A DNA stretch of 64,000 bases from Oidiodendron maius Zn (GCA_000827325.1 KN832890.1:62001-126000), one strand, 5' to 3'; shown: positions 36,851 to 49,981, counted from the stretch's first letter. Translations and numbers: made by a program. Notes: generated by a model not told the origin, from the letters alone.

Positions 36851-39019
36851 CGCGTCCAAGTAAGAGCGAGCGTTGTTGTCTGACGTGCAGTGGCCACGAA
36901 CACCAGAACGATCTTATCATCAAGTCAGGGGCAGCAAAACTCTTAAAGCATGACTTATGCTGTGGGGTGCGCTGATTCAGGATCCTCATTCATAGGCCGC
37001 CACATGGTCTGGGCCGGAGGCCCGGTTCCACTAAAGTCGATGGCATGAGACGGCAGCCAAACCCTCGCTCAGGGCAAAGGCCACCGTCTCGATCTCTCAG
37101 CCGTTGAGCCAGATGGGCGATACGATTTTCTGATTTTCTCCAAAAAGCGGCAAACGACTCCACATCTTTGCCACAGATCCCCAATTAGGAAACTTGCTTG
37201 CGGGCCAACCATCGGAGAAGAGCCTACAAACGAGCAAGCCTCGGCCGTCTATCGAGGATATTCGCCCAACACGGCGCCAGGTGGGGATTCGAGATTCTAG
37301 AAGCGTAGAAAATACACACAGACTTCGGTGCAGATAGAGCGTCGCTCAACTGCCCCCGCCTCAGATAATCATCGCTGATCCAATTCCAATCCTGGGGTTT
37401 CAATAGAGATCGACAACGGCATATCGACGATCTTCCAGCGATCGCCGCCGATGCGAGCACGGAATCCGGCATCCCGAGTATCACAGACATGTGAACCTAC
37501 AGGGACTTCTCGCTTCCAGTGTGTCGCCCGCCCTTGTGAGACGGCCTCGGCCCCTTTTTTTGCGCCTGCTCGTGTTGGGAATCCATACTTCGGGTCGCAC
37601 AAGGAAAATTCAAATATTTTGGGACTTGGCGATACGGTATTGTTCCGCCAAAGGTCATGGTGACTCGCCTATTAACTGACTTCTCCATGTCTAAGCTCCT
37701 TGTGCTTGAACATCCTATGCTCATATTAAGCCATCTTCCAGACGAACTTGGCAACCTGGACGACTTGTACGCAGCCAACGCGCAATAATTGAAGGTGGTT
37801 GTCCCGCAGTCAAGCAATGGAATTGACCCTATCTTGTGTTTCGAACCAATAGCCTTATTTGTCTTAAGTCGTGAGTCGCAGGTAAGAGGACTCGCATGTC
37901 GATCGCTGTGTACATTCAGTCAGCAGTATGGTATCTAGAATGGGATCGGCCTTACTTTAGCAGAGAATAGTCCAAGCGTAAGCACTTCCAATAACCGACA
38001 CCCTCGGCTCAAGCACAACCTCCGAATACTGCGACAAATAGTGGATATCCTAGCACTGCTTCGGCGACCGGATGGGTGTTCTTGGAAAACTTGGAGCTAA
38101 TTATCTTATAAAGCAAGGAATGTTGGGTTTTTGTGGCTCCACTTCATAGCTATCAACTACTCTGATCGAAGTCCTTCGGCGGGTCTCCTTTGATCCGACC
38201 GAGACCCAGTCGGAATTGGTTTTATTATATATACGAGATTTTAATAGTTTGGTTTAAAGAAATATGTGGTGATAACTGAAATGACAGGCTGGATCAGTTG
38301 GTACCAAGAAAGACTGCAAGCATTTAATTATTGGATCTTGTGATCAAGGCCCATATCGCTCTGCCTGTTCCAGAAACGAGCTCTCGCTGGTCTTGGCCTT
38401 CCTATACAGAATTGCCATATCATTGCATTTCCTCATTCACATACACTCTGTACCATAATGAAGGGTTAGCTTCAACCATCCCCCAAATTCGATCCTAGGT
38501 TGCACTACTACATGATGACGGGTTGATCGGTCCGCTTTTTCCTGCATTCTTCAGTGACTTTATTCTCATTTACTAATCTTGCTTCCAAGGCTCCAAAGCT
38601 CCTAACCTAGGTCTGAGATGCTGAAAAAGGAGCTGACATGGAAGCAGAGGTAATATCTCCTATTACAGCTAAAATTATTCGACTCACGCTCACGTATGGC
38701 CTACTCGTAGAGTTTTAGCAGAATGCAATAATAACTAACCACCTTCGAGCAGTTTAAACTGACCAGACTGGCGGCACCTGACTGCAGTGTTAAGAAAGCG
38801 ACTAGTAGCAGAGACGGTTGCGTCAGGTGGGAATATACATAAGCCGTCTCTGAGGGCAGGAACATTGCATCTGTTATCGTCCTAACACATGGTTGTGTAA
38901 AATCGGAAACGCAATCAACATCTCAAAAAGAGGCGCGATACATGGAAAGGGGTGCTTTCGAATTAAATTACGCTGAGAGGCTCTTGTGAGGAGGTGTCTT
39001 CTTCGCCCTTCACTCAGAT
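36851..39019. other. gene-poor region
   Basis: About 2.2 kb. A GC-richer stretch at 36990-37820 carries overlapping ORFs on both strands (for example 37369-37602 reverse) without any domain I recognise; 37820-39019 has no ORF of note. Confidence 0.45.
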
Positions 39020-39352
39020 TTATTTATCATTCTTTGCCATTCCCTTTCCGGCCTCAATCCACGTCTTCAAGCCACGATTAAACCGCTCGAGGCCCGTCCT
39101 CGCCTTCTCATGTCCTCCAATAGTTCGCCTAATAATCCTTTCCCCATGACTATCCCGAAGCTTCCGTAAATATCTCGTCTTGCCCAAAGTCGTGCAGCAG
39201 GGATTCTTCTCGCTGACCTCGAAGAGGAATATATGTTCACCAATGAAATGGCCGAGGGATCCATGCCAGCGGAAGTTGATTGAGGTGTTCCAGGGATAGC
39301 TACGTGTTGGAGCGAATATACAAAGGGATATGAGGAAAATATAGTCTATTGT
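39020..39352 (-). CDS. SRPBCC/START-like protein, C-terminal exon, partial
   Basis: A reverse frame from a probable splice acceptor (TTTTAG, ending at 39353) to a TAA at 39020 encodes about 110 residues. The pattern is IFAPTRSYPW, FRWHGSLGHFIGEHIFLFE, SEKNPCCTT, LERFNRGLKTWIE. It matches the C-terminal half of SRPBCC polyketide-cyclase-like proteins, where a GEH-F-FE strand is followed by a GGTT strand and a final FN-LK helix. I could not find the N-terminal exons upstream, so the gene may be decayed. Such proteins bind hydrophobic ligands. Confidence 0.4.
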   Translation of the reverse strand, partial: TIDYIFLISLCIFAPTRSYPWNTSINFRWHGSLGHFIGEHIFLFEVSEKNPCCTTLGKTRYLRKLRDSHGERIIRRTIGGHEKARTGLERFNRGLKTWIEAGKGMAKNDK

Positions 39353-39954
39353 CTAAAAGGTAAATATTAGGATAATTCACGCTCGCTCCTTCTGCCTCTC
39401 GTATTCGCACTCGTTCTCAAATATCAGGCTATCCAGATCATTGCTCGGTCATAATCACTGCAGTCCAGCCAGCAGGGTATAACCGTGCTAGCAGTGATGT
39501 TAAAATCGTTTGGCTCCAAGTTCACACGCTGCGACAACGATTCATCTAGGTACGGACTTTGCTGGTTCTGTCACCGCATTAATTGCTCCGCTGGGTAGAG
39601 CGCCGCGCTTGGCTGTCCCAGAAAGTCATTGTTGGCAGACCGGAAGGGAACGGAGATTCTGGGCGGATTGGGGGTGATTGCATCTGTGAATAATATATAA
39701 TGGGTGTTTTTGAGGATCTCGGCGTATCTGACATTGTACTAGAATTAGAGCTTGGTAGAAATGGGTAGCTCTCTCACCCTCCAGGGCATTGCAAGAGAGG
39801 CAAAATATCCTAGACCGGGACTAGGGCTTGCTAAAACAAGGTAGCTGTAATAACCGCGCATAGGCTCAGCTTCACTCTATCACTTGTCTAGTTATTAGAA
39901 ATCTGTCAAACCCCGTCGCCGGACGGTCCTGGTAGTATTTGTACTGTATCTGCT

Positions 39955-40000
39955 GCAGTATTCGGAGGTTGCCCGTGATCCGGAGCTTCAGTAGCCAGGA
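39955..40000. repeat. partial copy of the MITE end at 40103-40167
   Basis: CAGTATTCGGAGGTTG followed by a CGTGATCCG-like continuation repeats the left arm of the MITE about 165 bp away, then diverges. It is probably a solo end of a second, degraded copy. Confidence 0.55.
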
Positions 40001-40102
40001 GGCACCTCGATAACGGTGAATGACGTCGACGTAGAAGTAAGAAAGAAAGAATAAACGAGGGAATGATGTTGCTTATATATGATGCAATTAAGTAAGCCGT
40101 TC

Positions 40103-40270
40103 GGATAGAATTGTGGCTACAGTATTCGGAGGTTGTTCGTGATCCGATGCATCAGTTGCCGGGAGTTACAATCTCCTTCCGGCAACTAATACTTCGGTTC
40201 CGCCAAACTCCCGGCAACTGACGCATCGGATCACCATCAACCTCCGAATACTATAGCCAGAATTCTGTCC
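40103..40270. mobile_element. 168-bp MITE with about 65-bp inverted repeats
   Basis: The left arm 40103-40167 and right arm 40206-40270 are reverse complements over about 65 bp, with roughly half a dozen mismatches; the shared core reads AGTATTCGGAGGTTG, then GTGATCCGATGC and CAGTTGCCGGGAGTT. The 38-bp loop has no ORF. A partial second copy lies at 39955. The right end is 165 bp before the ABC transporter start codon, so the element sits in that promoter. A target duplication could not be fixed. Confidence 0.7.
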
Positions 40271-40434
40271 TAGCGATTTGCTTAAAAATACAAGTAGTTA
40301 GATGTCTAAGCCCCCTTTCTCCTTAGAATGCATCGAATATAAGTGACTTTCATCCTCTCTTTTTTTCTTGTCTTCTTTTTCCTTGCTCCTGCATTAACAG
40401 CATTTATCGTTATCGAATTCCCACCGATATCGTC

Positions 40435-43400
40435 ATGTCCATAGTTGGTACGTATTAAAAGAGCCTCTGCTCTGCAAAGCATTAACTCTGTCTCAGGAAG
40501 CTCCATTCCCCAAAACTATGATCGATCCGCTGGACAATTAGGCCATGGAACACCGGATCAGACCCATCAGACTTTACAGCAGTCATATGAGACATCAGAA
40601 GTGTCGACGTTGGCTGCCGAGAAGATCCGAAGTAGCTCGGAATCAGACAAAATTGAGCGCTTGAAAACACGTGAGGAGGAAGAGGAGATAAGAAGAGATG
40701 AAGAGGTCCTGAACCTGGCACGGCATTTCACCTCCCGGACCCAGCAAAGCTTATATAATAAGAATCCATTCGAAGAAGGAGAGGGAACTGTACTTGATCC
40801 GAATTCGCCGGATTTCAGCCCTCGAGCCTTCGCCAAATCACTCTTGAATCTCCAAGCCCAAGATCCAGAAAAATGGAAGCAACGAACGGCAGGCTTTGCA
40901 TTCAAAGACCTTAATGTCTACGGGTTTGGTTCTGCGACAGATTACCAAAAGAGTGTAGGCAACATTTTCTTCGAAGCTGTGGGCCTAACGAAGAAACTTC
41001 TGGGAGTGAGCAAACCTAGGAAGATTGACATCCTACAAAGCTTGGATGGCTTGGTGCGTGATGGTGAGATGCTGGTGGTTCTTGGTCCTCCCGGGAGGTA
41101 AGTTCTCCAAATATATATACTTTTCCAAGAGCTGATATGACACAGTGGCTGCTCGACATTCCTCAAGACGGTAGCAGGAGAAACAAATGGCTTTTACATT
41201 GATGAAAAGTCTCACATTAACTACCAAGGAATTGCACCGGATCAAATGCACAAAGATTTCCGAGGCGAAGCAATCTACACAGCTGAAGTGGATGTCCATT
41301 TTCCGATGCTCACTGTTGGTCAGACGCTTGAGTTTGCTGCTCTGGCGAGAGCTCCAAGACACACCCCAGGTGGTATCGGCCGCCAAGAATATGCCCAGTA
41401 CCTTCGAGACGTGATTATGGCCGTATTTGGCATTAGCCATACCATAAATACCCGAGTAGGAAACGACTTCGTAAGAGGGGTCAGCGGTGGAGAGCGGAAA
41501 CGTGTAACGATCGCCGAGGCAGCTCTAAGTGGTGCACCTCTTCAATGCTGGGATAACAGTACTCGAGGGCTTGACAGTGCAAATGCCGTTGAGTTTTGCA
41601 AAACCCTCAGGATGTCTACAGACCTTTTCGGTTCAACAGCAGTGGTGGCAATATACCAAGCTCCTCAAAGTGCTTACAATGTAAGTACTTGTTTTCCTTC
41701 CTGCATGTGATCATCTAACGGGATCAGATTTTCGACAAGGTGTTGGTTCTCTACGAAGGTCGACAAATATACTTTGGCCGATGCACCGATGCCAAAGATT
41801 ACTTCATTAATCTTGGCTTCGAATGTCCGAGTAGACAGACGACCGCCGACTTTCTTACTTCGATGACCAGCCCCCTTGAACGCATAGCAAAACCGGGCTT
41901 CGAGAACAAAGTCCCTCGCACGCCTGACGACTTTGCCCGCGTTTGGAAGGCAAGCCTGGAATACTCCATCCTCCAAGAAGAGGTTGATGCATACAATAAT
42001 CAATATGTTATCGGTGGCCAGCGTATCGAAGAATTCAAAGCATCTCGTCGAGTACAACAGTCCAAGCATCAACATGTCTCCAGCCCATACACTCTCTCGT
42101 ATGCCGGTCAGGTCAGACTCTGTCTTCGGCGTGGGGTTTGGAGACTGAGGGGCGACCCAACCCTGACACTCACTCAGCTCTTCGGGAACTTTATTTTGGC
42201 CCTGGTCATCAGCAGTGTCTTCTACAACCTTCCCCAGACCACTAACAGTTTCTTCTCCAGGAGCGCAGTAGTTTTCTTTTCTATTTTAATGAATGCTTTC
42301 GGCAGTGCTCTAGAGGTACAGCTGGATTTCCCTCTCCTAGCACATCCGCTGATACTCCCAGATCCTTACGCTTTACGCCCAACGTCCAATTGTTGAGAAA
42401 CATGCCAGATATGCGCTGTATCATCCTTCCTGCGAAGCAGTTTCATCCATGCTCACAGATATGCCATACAAAATCTGCAACGCCATTATCTTTAATACGA
42501 CTATGTACTTCATGGTTAACTTGAACCGACAGGCTGGGAACTATTTCTTCTTCCTCCTCATATCATTCATGTTAACATTGGTTATGTCAATGTTGTTTCG
42601 AACAATCGGCTCTGTATCTCGGACCCTCTCTCAAGCCATGGCTCCTGCGTCGATTTTGATCCTGGCAATGGTCATATACACAGGCTTTGCGCTTCCGGTT
42701 CCGAATATGCGAGGTTGGGCAAGATGGATTAATTATCTTGACCCAATCGCATATGGCTTTGAAAGCCTTATGATAAACGAGTATGTTGGACGTACTTTCA
42801 CATGCCCTCCAAATTCATTTGTTCCGAATGGGCCATCCTACGTAAATATCTCGGCACTGCAACACGTTTGTTCAGCAGTGGGCGCAGTAGCAGGATCCAC
42901 GGTCGTTGATGGAACAGCTTATATCGAATCATCCTATCAATATGTGCCTTCTCACAAATGGAGGTAAGGCCATGTTTCCCACTTTGGTTTTCATTCCTAA
43001 CAGAGGTCCAGAAACTTCGGGATCTTATGGGTATTCATGTTTGGACTCTGCGCCACCTACCTCCTTGCAACTGAATTTATAACGGCGAAGAAATCCAAGG
43101 GGGAACTCCTCCTTTTCCGACGAGGGCACACCTCTGCCATCCCAAAGCATAAGTCTGACGATGAAGAAGCTTCAACAACTGTAGTTACGGGCGCAGAAAA
43201 GACTAGCAATCTTGAACTTTCTGCCGTTATAAAGAAGCAGACCGCCATCTTCCATTGGGAGGATGTATGCTACGACATTAAGATAAAAGGGGAACCCCGT
43301 CGGATTCTGGATCATGTGGATGGCTGGGTCAAGCCTGGGACGTTAACAGCCTTGATGGTTTGCGGCACCGTCCTATAAATATGCAGATAACTGACGATGC

Positions 43401-45464
43401 TCAGGGCGTTTCTGGAGCTGGCAAAACCACCCTTCTCGATGTGCTCGCTACCCGTACGACAATGGGCGTCATTACAGGAGGCATGTTCGTAGATGGTAAG
43501 GAACGTGATACCTCATTTCAGCGCAAGACTGGATATGTTCAGCAGCAGGATCTCCATCTTTCTACTTCCACCGTTCGTGAGGCGCTGAACTTCAGTGCTC
43601 TCCTAAGACAGCCTGGAAATATCACACGGAAAGAGAAGCTTGAATATGTCGAAGAGGTGATCAAGTTGCTTGATATGGAAGAATATGCCGATGCTGTTGT
43701 TGGGGTGCCAGGCGAAGGTAGAACAATCATACCTCGTAACAGTAATGTCCAACTTACCACTTTCCAGGTCTTAACGTCGAACAGCGAAAGCGCCTCACAA
43801 TCGGAGTCGAGTTGGCTGCAAAACCTGAGCTCCTACTCTTCCTCGATGAACCTACCTCTGGCCTCGACAGTCAAACATCGTGGGCTATCTGTGACTTAAT
43901 GGAAAAGTTGACTAAAAATGGCCAGGCCGTGCTCTGTACAGTAAGAATATCGCCACCTACAAAATTTATGAATCCTAACGAGGAAACCAGATCCATCAAC
44001 CCTCTGCCATGCTCTTCCAGCGATTCGATCGCCTACTCTTCCTCGCAAAGGGTGGGAGAACTGTCTACTTCGGAGAAGTGGGTGAGAATGCATCAGTTTT
44101 AACCAAATACTTCGAACGCAATGGAGCATTCCCTTGTCCTCCAAATGCCAATCCTGGTATGACCCAGTTATTGTATCCCTCTTAGTACAATGCAAAACGC
44201 TGACTACGCATAGCTGAATGGATGCTAGAAGTCATCGGCGCTGCACCCGGCTCACATACTGATATTGACTGGCATAAAACCTGGCGAGATAGCCTCGAAT
44301 ATAAGTCTGTTCACCAGGAACTTGATCGACTCAAAGAAGAGCTTCCAAAGGTCACACAATCCTCTTCAGTAGACGACAAGGCTAGCTATGACGAGTTTGC
44401 GGCGCCATTTTGGGTTCAACAATGGGAGGTCACAAAGCGTGTCTTTGAACAGTACTGGCGTACTCCTTCCTATATATATTCCAAGGCAGCTCTCTGCGTT
44501 TTCTCGGTACGCTCTTCCCTATATTTTGAGATAGTATACCTGACTCAACTAGGCACTCTTCATTGGATTCTCCTTTTTCGACGCTGGAACTAGCCAGCAA
44601 GAATTACAAAATCAAATGTTTGCTGTATTCATGCTCTTCATAATATTTGGTCAGCTCGGGCAACAAATAATGCCCCACTTCGTTACTCAACGCTCCCTCT
44701 ATGAAGTCCGTGAGCGCCCTTCTAAGGCTTACTCTTGGAAAGCATTCATGATGGCTAACATCGTGGCTGAGCTACCGTGGAATTCTCTCATGGGAGTTTT
44801 GATATTTCTCTGTTGGTACTATCCTATAGGGCTCTACCGCAATGCTCGACCTACAAACGCAGTCACTGAGCGCAGTGGCCTTATGTTCCTCCTCGTCTTG
44901 GAATTCTTACTATTCACATCCACATTTACTAATATGGTAATTGCCGCCATCGAAACAGCAGAGACTGGGGGAAATATTGCAAATCTCTTATTCTCATTGA
45001 CCCTTATATTTTGTGGTGTCCTTGCTGGTCCTGCAGTCTTTCCTCGCTTCTGGATTTTTATGTATCGCATTTCACCGTTCAATTACCTGGTCGACGCAAT
45101 GCTTTCGGTTGCTGTCGCCAACACAGCTGTAGTTTGCGCTCCGAACGAGTTCCGTCATTTCTTACCCCCTGCTGGCCAGACTTGCGCCGAATATATGAAC
45201 GACTACATTAATGTTCTGGGCTCTGGAGGATATCTCGAAGACCCTGGTGCAACTGGGAACTGCAGTTATTGTTCATTTGATTCAACGAATCAGTTTTTAA
45301 GCGAAATCTCTTCTTCGTACTCACATCGGTGGAGAAACTTTGGTATCATGTGGGTATACATCATTTTCAATGTTTTCATGGCAGTATTCCTGTATTGGCT
45401 TGTAAGGGTACCAAAGAATAAAGGGAAGCAGACAAAGAAAATTAGATTGGGCACGAAACTTTAG
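40435..45464 (+). CDS. PDR-type ABC transporter (full-size pleiotropic drug resistance pump)
   Basis: Eleven exons (40435-40447, 40497-41097, 41146-41680, 41728-42315, 42362-42963, 43012-43357, 43405-43717, 43768-43940, 43991-44156, 44214-44506, 44553-45464) give 1513 residues, the normal length. Layout is NBD1-TMD1-NBD2-TMD2. NBD1 has the degenerate PDR Walker A GPPGSGCST (201-209, Cys for Lys), signature [13 protein letters not shown] and Walker B-like [17 protein letters not shown]2 has canonical GVSGAGKTT (896-904) and [13 protein letters not shown], with the degenerate signature [12 protein letters not shown]. Thus only one ATP site is catalytic, as in all Pdr5/Cdr1 relatives. It exports hydrophobic drugs, phytoalexins or metabolites across the plasma membrane. 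Every junction restores conserved motifs, so the gene is intact. Confidence 0.95.
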
Positions 45465-46335
45465 ATAAATAGAAGAGAGGTGGTTGAGAGTTTCTTAATA
45501 TATCAGTCATTTATACTAGATTTTTTTTGTTTGAGATATATATAGTACCTATTCTATTTAAACTAATTCAAATCGTTGAAGCCCTAGATGCACAGGCAGA
45601 TAAAGACGCCCACTTTAATGAACCCAGAAACACGACCATGTATTTCGTCTCCTTATGGCCATCCGAATATAATTGAACAATAGTCTCTTCTGCAAAATGA
45701 CTACCCAACAAACTTGTTGTCAAGTGAGAGAAACCATATTATTCGATAGGTACACGAGCGACTAGTTGATATGGTCTTGAAGCAGACTAACGAGGAAGAA
45801 AATTGCTAGAAGGGAAGCAAGCTACAAAAGTCCACCTAGACAGTCACCCAAGTGACAAACGAGGCAAAAATTTGGGAAGATGAGGAGGTAATTCTTAGCA
45901 GGTACGGTTCTTCAAACCCGGAAAAGGACCTCGTGATACGCTAGGTAAGCTAGATCTATGAAATCTGGACAATTCATGGAAACGCATACATTGTGGTAGA
46001 TATTAAAGATATCAATACTCGATATAAGCATAAAAAGAGTATTATATTAATATACGTTCTAAAAGTACAAAATAATCATACAGTCGCTGGCATAACCGGC
46101 TTCCCCTAGTAGTTTGCGAGACTTTACCCGCGCCACTGTTGGCAATTGCCTTTCCTTGATTACGACTGCGCATTACACGTAACCTCCCCTTTAACATCTA
46201 CTACTAATAAATATTCTTAATAGAAGTTTTTAGAACATGCTGGATATCCCCGGTAGCAGTATTCTATAGTATGTAAACATCAGCTCCCCTAGGACCCTCT
46301 CCATCAAGGTTATGATCATAAAATATGTGATACTT
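45465..46335. other. intergenic region
   Basis: AT-rich, with a run of T at 45522-45529; no gene supported. It lies between the convergent 3' ends of the ABC transporter and HET-ankyrin genes. Confidence 0.55.
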
Positions 46336-47886
46336 TTAAGACTTCATAGCGCCTTTCTCGAGCAGTAGCTTTACAACCGCCTCGTGCCCATTCTCTATAG
46401 CCCATGACAGCGGCGTCTGGCTATACTTATCCTTGGTCTCGAGCTGCGAGCCTTTCTCGAGCAGCAGTTTCACTACCGCCTCGTGCCCCTGTCCTGCAGC
46501 CCATGACAGCGGTGTCCGGCCATACCTAGATTTGGCCTCGAGCTGCGCGCCTTTCCCAAGCAGCAGTTTCACTGCCGCCTCATGCCCATTCTCTGCAGCC
46601 CCCATCAGCGGCGTCCGACCCGCCCCAGATTCGGTCTCGAGCTGCGCGCCTTTCTCGAGGAGCAATTTCACTACCGCCATCGTGCCCATTCGCAGCGGCC
46701 CATAACAGTGGCGTCCAATCCCACGCATCCTTGGTCTTCTCGAGCTGAGCGCCATTCTCGAGCAGCAGCTTCACTACCGCCTCGTACCCCTCCTGTGCCA
46801 GCCACTCGTTTCCAATGTCCATTGCGCACTTAAGCACTTCATTAGCAAGTACATCTAAGTTTCTAAACAAGTCCGATATTGTCCAGTTGAAGAAACGGCG
46901 GATATGCAAAGCATTAAGGTTAAGCAAGAATGAAATAGTATCAAAAACAACATCCTGAAGATTCTTTCTATAGTCTGCTTTTAGAATGTTATTGCCATGT
47001 ATATCTGAAGATATACCTAGTAAGGCAAATATTTTATCTCGAGAGTCAGTAGCTTCGCTATTACGGAACTTATCCAGCATTGTGCGAAGATCTCGTTTTT
47101 CAACCCACCAAGAACTCTCTTGGAGAGGACCTGGCATAATATCAATAATTGATAGGCAGTGTAGGTCTGGGGTGATCCCTAGTAAAGATGGCATACGAGC
47201 GAATATGCTTGCTGAGACGGGTTTGCCACCACAGACGATATTAGCGGCTCGTGCATTGCCAGTTTCTTGTATAATCCAGACTCTCTTAAACCAACTTCGA
47301 TGAAGGAGTGACTGCAAACCTTCAACTAGAAGGGCTATTTGGTCAGGGCTTAGATCGCGTACGACAACTGACCAAATATCAACCCACTGCTTGTCTGAAA
47401 TTTCTTGGCTATTCTTGTCATCAGAGGCGTATTTAACACTCTCTTCCTCTAGCTGCTTTATATAATACATGACATAGTCTGTATTATACATAGCCTCGCC
47501 TAACCAGATGATTACTCGTTCAGCCTTGCTATAAATAGATCCCATCTGCTGAACTTGCTGTCCTTGTTCATTCTTATCGCTTTGATTGATAGAAATGGCA
47601 TCAACCCAAAGGACCCGGTCTTTTTCTCTGGAACGGAGATCCCGAAGTGCAAGGTATACATTTTGGTGACTGTCATTCTGCGATCATTGATGATTATGTC
47701 ACATGGTCTAGATGTGCTACCCCATGTGTAAGATAAAGCCGTATAATCAATAATATCTTCTGATGAGGGTATCTTTGACTCGAAAAGCTGACACCGAATA
47801 GGGTCGTCGTCGCGCCCTTTGAGCACTCGGAGAAGGCGAAAGGCAGGCCCCTTAAGGCTGATTGGCTTATACTCAAAACTCCTCAT
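46336..47886 (-). pseudogene. HET domain-ankyrin repeat gene broken by two single-base indels
   Basis: The reverse strand encodes the HET pattern YTALSYTWGS, then (in the next frame) LWVDAISINQSDKNEQGQ and MGSIYSKAERVIIWLGEA, DLRTMLDKFR, SRDKIFALLGIS, and finally four to five nearly identical 33-residue ankyrin repeats of the type GHEAVVKLLLEKG. Two frame changes are needed. At 47661-47664 an A4 run (read on the reverse strand) needs one more A to pass from TVTK into NVYLALRDL. At 46679 an extra base sits in a repeat that elsewhere reads CCGCCTCGTGCCC. Corrected, the product would be about 515 residues. The indels could be real inactivation or assembly error. The function, if alive, would be incompatibility-type cell death. 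Confidence 0.85.
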
Positions 47887-48916
47887 TTTCCGTGTTTAGA
47901 AGTCAGAGCTGAAACATATAGAGAGGTATCTCATGTAGTTGTGAGAGTTGATGTGAGCTCCATTCCGGCACCACCAGAAACGTGTCGGTTCGGTTACTAA
48001 TCCATCACTAATTTACGACTTTTGGCACGTGACATGACAAGAGCTGGTCTGTTGACGGTGCCTATCAATATCATCAGCCTTCCATTATCTAATTGGTCAA
48101 TTGACCATCTAATTGACCCCATTATATCTTTTCCGAAATAGATTATGGGAGCACGAACAGAGATTGGACGTCCGCATCATATCTCTGTGCGGCGCATTCC
48201 CGCTTAAGTTAGACTTGTACGAGTCACTGCAAACATGTGCTGCTTATGAATGATACCTAATACCAGTCAAAGCAGCTTAACATTGGATATTGCAATTGAA
48301 AGCAGGGAGGGCCGATTTGTACTGGCTACACCCTTGTGGATATTCTACCTTCATAGGAGTGGCACACTCCAGGCTTGCTTAGCAGCCCATTCAATGAAGC
48401 AGATGAATGCTAAACAACGCCACAATCGCCCCGCATTAGAAACGGCATAGCGTTATTTTGAGCATCCTTCAGCTTTCAGCTCACTGCCTCGTTCTTTGAT
48501 GACTTGTCGTTAAGCTGCATAAGATTAGAGGTTAATCCAGCCCATGCAACACCAACCAGCCTACGTCCGGAAATGAAGGTCACGACAATACAACAAACCC
48601 AGGCTGCATTCCAACTTCCGTCCCTAACTCCTTCAACTTTCTTGGAGTCTACCAAATAGGTTTCAACGCCCGTCGTACAACTAGGTAGATGTCAACTTTA
48701 CAGTAATATAAAAAGTAATGATTTGCTTCAGCAGACAGTTGCGCAGGCCTTAGAGCACAGAAAGTAGCGGATTGCCTTTCTAGGAAACCCTACCCGTGTG
48801 TTATTCACCGTTTACCTCCTACCCTTGTAAGGTGGCGCTTTTATTTCCAGCTCTTCTATAATTGTCACCACCTGAGAGAAACATTGTCTCGCAGACATCA
48901 TTAGTCGCCATAACAA
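47887..48916. other. intergenic region
   Basis: It holds the upstream regions of two divergent broken genes; no gene or motif supported. Confidence 0.5.
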
Positions 48917-49981
48917 ATGGCTACCCACTTGTTACTTTTTGCAGCGGTCGCGATTTATGCCTCTATCTCGCAAGCTCAATCCGCCCTTTCAGTAACAAGC
49001 ACAAGTACTCCAACCTCGCGCTCAGGCCCTCTATTAACGGGATCCTGCTCCGTCTCTTTCCAGACCTCTGAAGTCACGACCGAGTACTACTCCAACAGTT
49101 ACAACGCAACCGTCACCTCCAGTAATCTAATCTACATTCCCACATCTTTTTCTGAAAGAGTTACCTTATTCTACAGTACCCTGGGCTGCCTCTCAAACCA
49201 AACAGCATGCTGTCCCTTCTCCGTCACCGCACTCTCCGCCAACTCAACAAAATCCCACCTCCACGTCCCTCGCATCTCTCTCTCCTAATCCGACTTCATC
49301 ATCCTGTCCACCCGATTACTGGACAATATATTATACTCCAACCAGTACGACGACCTCGGCGCAAGCACAAGCACTCTGCTGCCCCTCCGGCTGGGGCGTC
49401 TACCACCAACCTCTTCCCGACGCAGGCGACACAAATCCACGTTTCTCTGCCGTGTCGCCATATCCTGCAGAAAATGGTCAGCCTGGTAATATTTCAGCCA
49501 CTGGACCCGATGGCCTGGCACATATCAAGATCTATGCTGTTTTCACAAGAAGCTATATCGTGCAAGCTGGAATAAATGATGGCGCCAGTAAAACAAAGAA
49601 GATTGTGGAGATTGTCGTCCCGGTTGTTGTAGTGGTCGTGGTTTTAACATTGTGTTTAGGGATTGGCTTTAGGTGGTGGAAGAAGCTGCAGAAGAAGAAG
49701 TTTGAGACCCAGCCTGAAATTCGGGAGCTGGGAGAGTGATTGAGACATGAAATTGAAGATCGATCATCGGGTATGACTGCGCACAAGGAGGTAGATATCA
49801 AAGCGTCAGAACTAGAGTCCAACACACGTTTGCGGGAAAATCGAAGAATGAGAAAGGAGGTGTAGAGTTGGATTCGATGGATATTAGGGAGATGGGGGCG
49901 AATGTGCCTGCTGCGCATGAGGTGAGAGCGAAAGATGAGATCTTGAGTGACAAGTCGTTGAGGATGGCTGAGCTGATATAA
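48917..49981 (+). pseudogene. single-pass cell-surface protein gene with frameshifts and a stop
   Basis: The start encodes a signal peptide (MATHLLLFAAVAIYASISQA) and a Ser/Thr-rich, cysteine-containing ectodomain (TACCPFSV; in the next frame ALCCPSGWGVY). Then come a transmembrane helix of many valines (IVEIVVPVVVVVVVLTLCLG) and a basic tail FRWWKKLQKKK, a WSC/Mid2-like architecture without a named domain. Three lesions appear. One extra base lies in the A4 run near 49250, after which the frame moves to STSLASLSPNPTSSS. A TGA lies at 49737-49739, after which the same frame still looks coding (RHEIEDRSSGM). A second shift occurs near 49835, leading to ELDSMDIREMG and a TAA at 49979-49981. It was probably a wall-stress sensor or similar receptor. 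Confidence 0.6.

Noticed and set aside
39571-39650. tRNA-like D-arm (GCTCCGCTGGGTAGAGC)
   Set aside because: No matching anticodon arm, T-arm with TTCGA, or acceptor stem could be folded around it.
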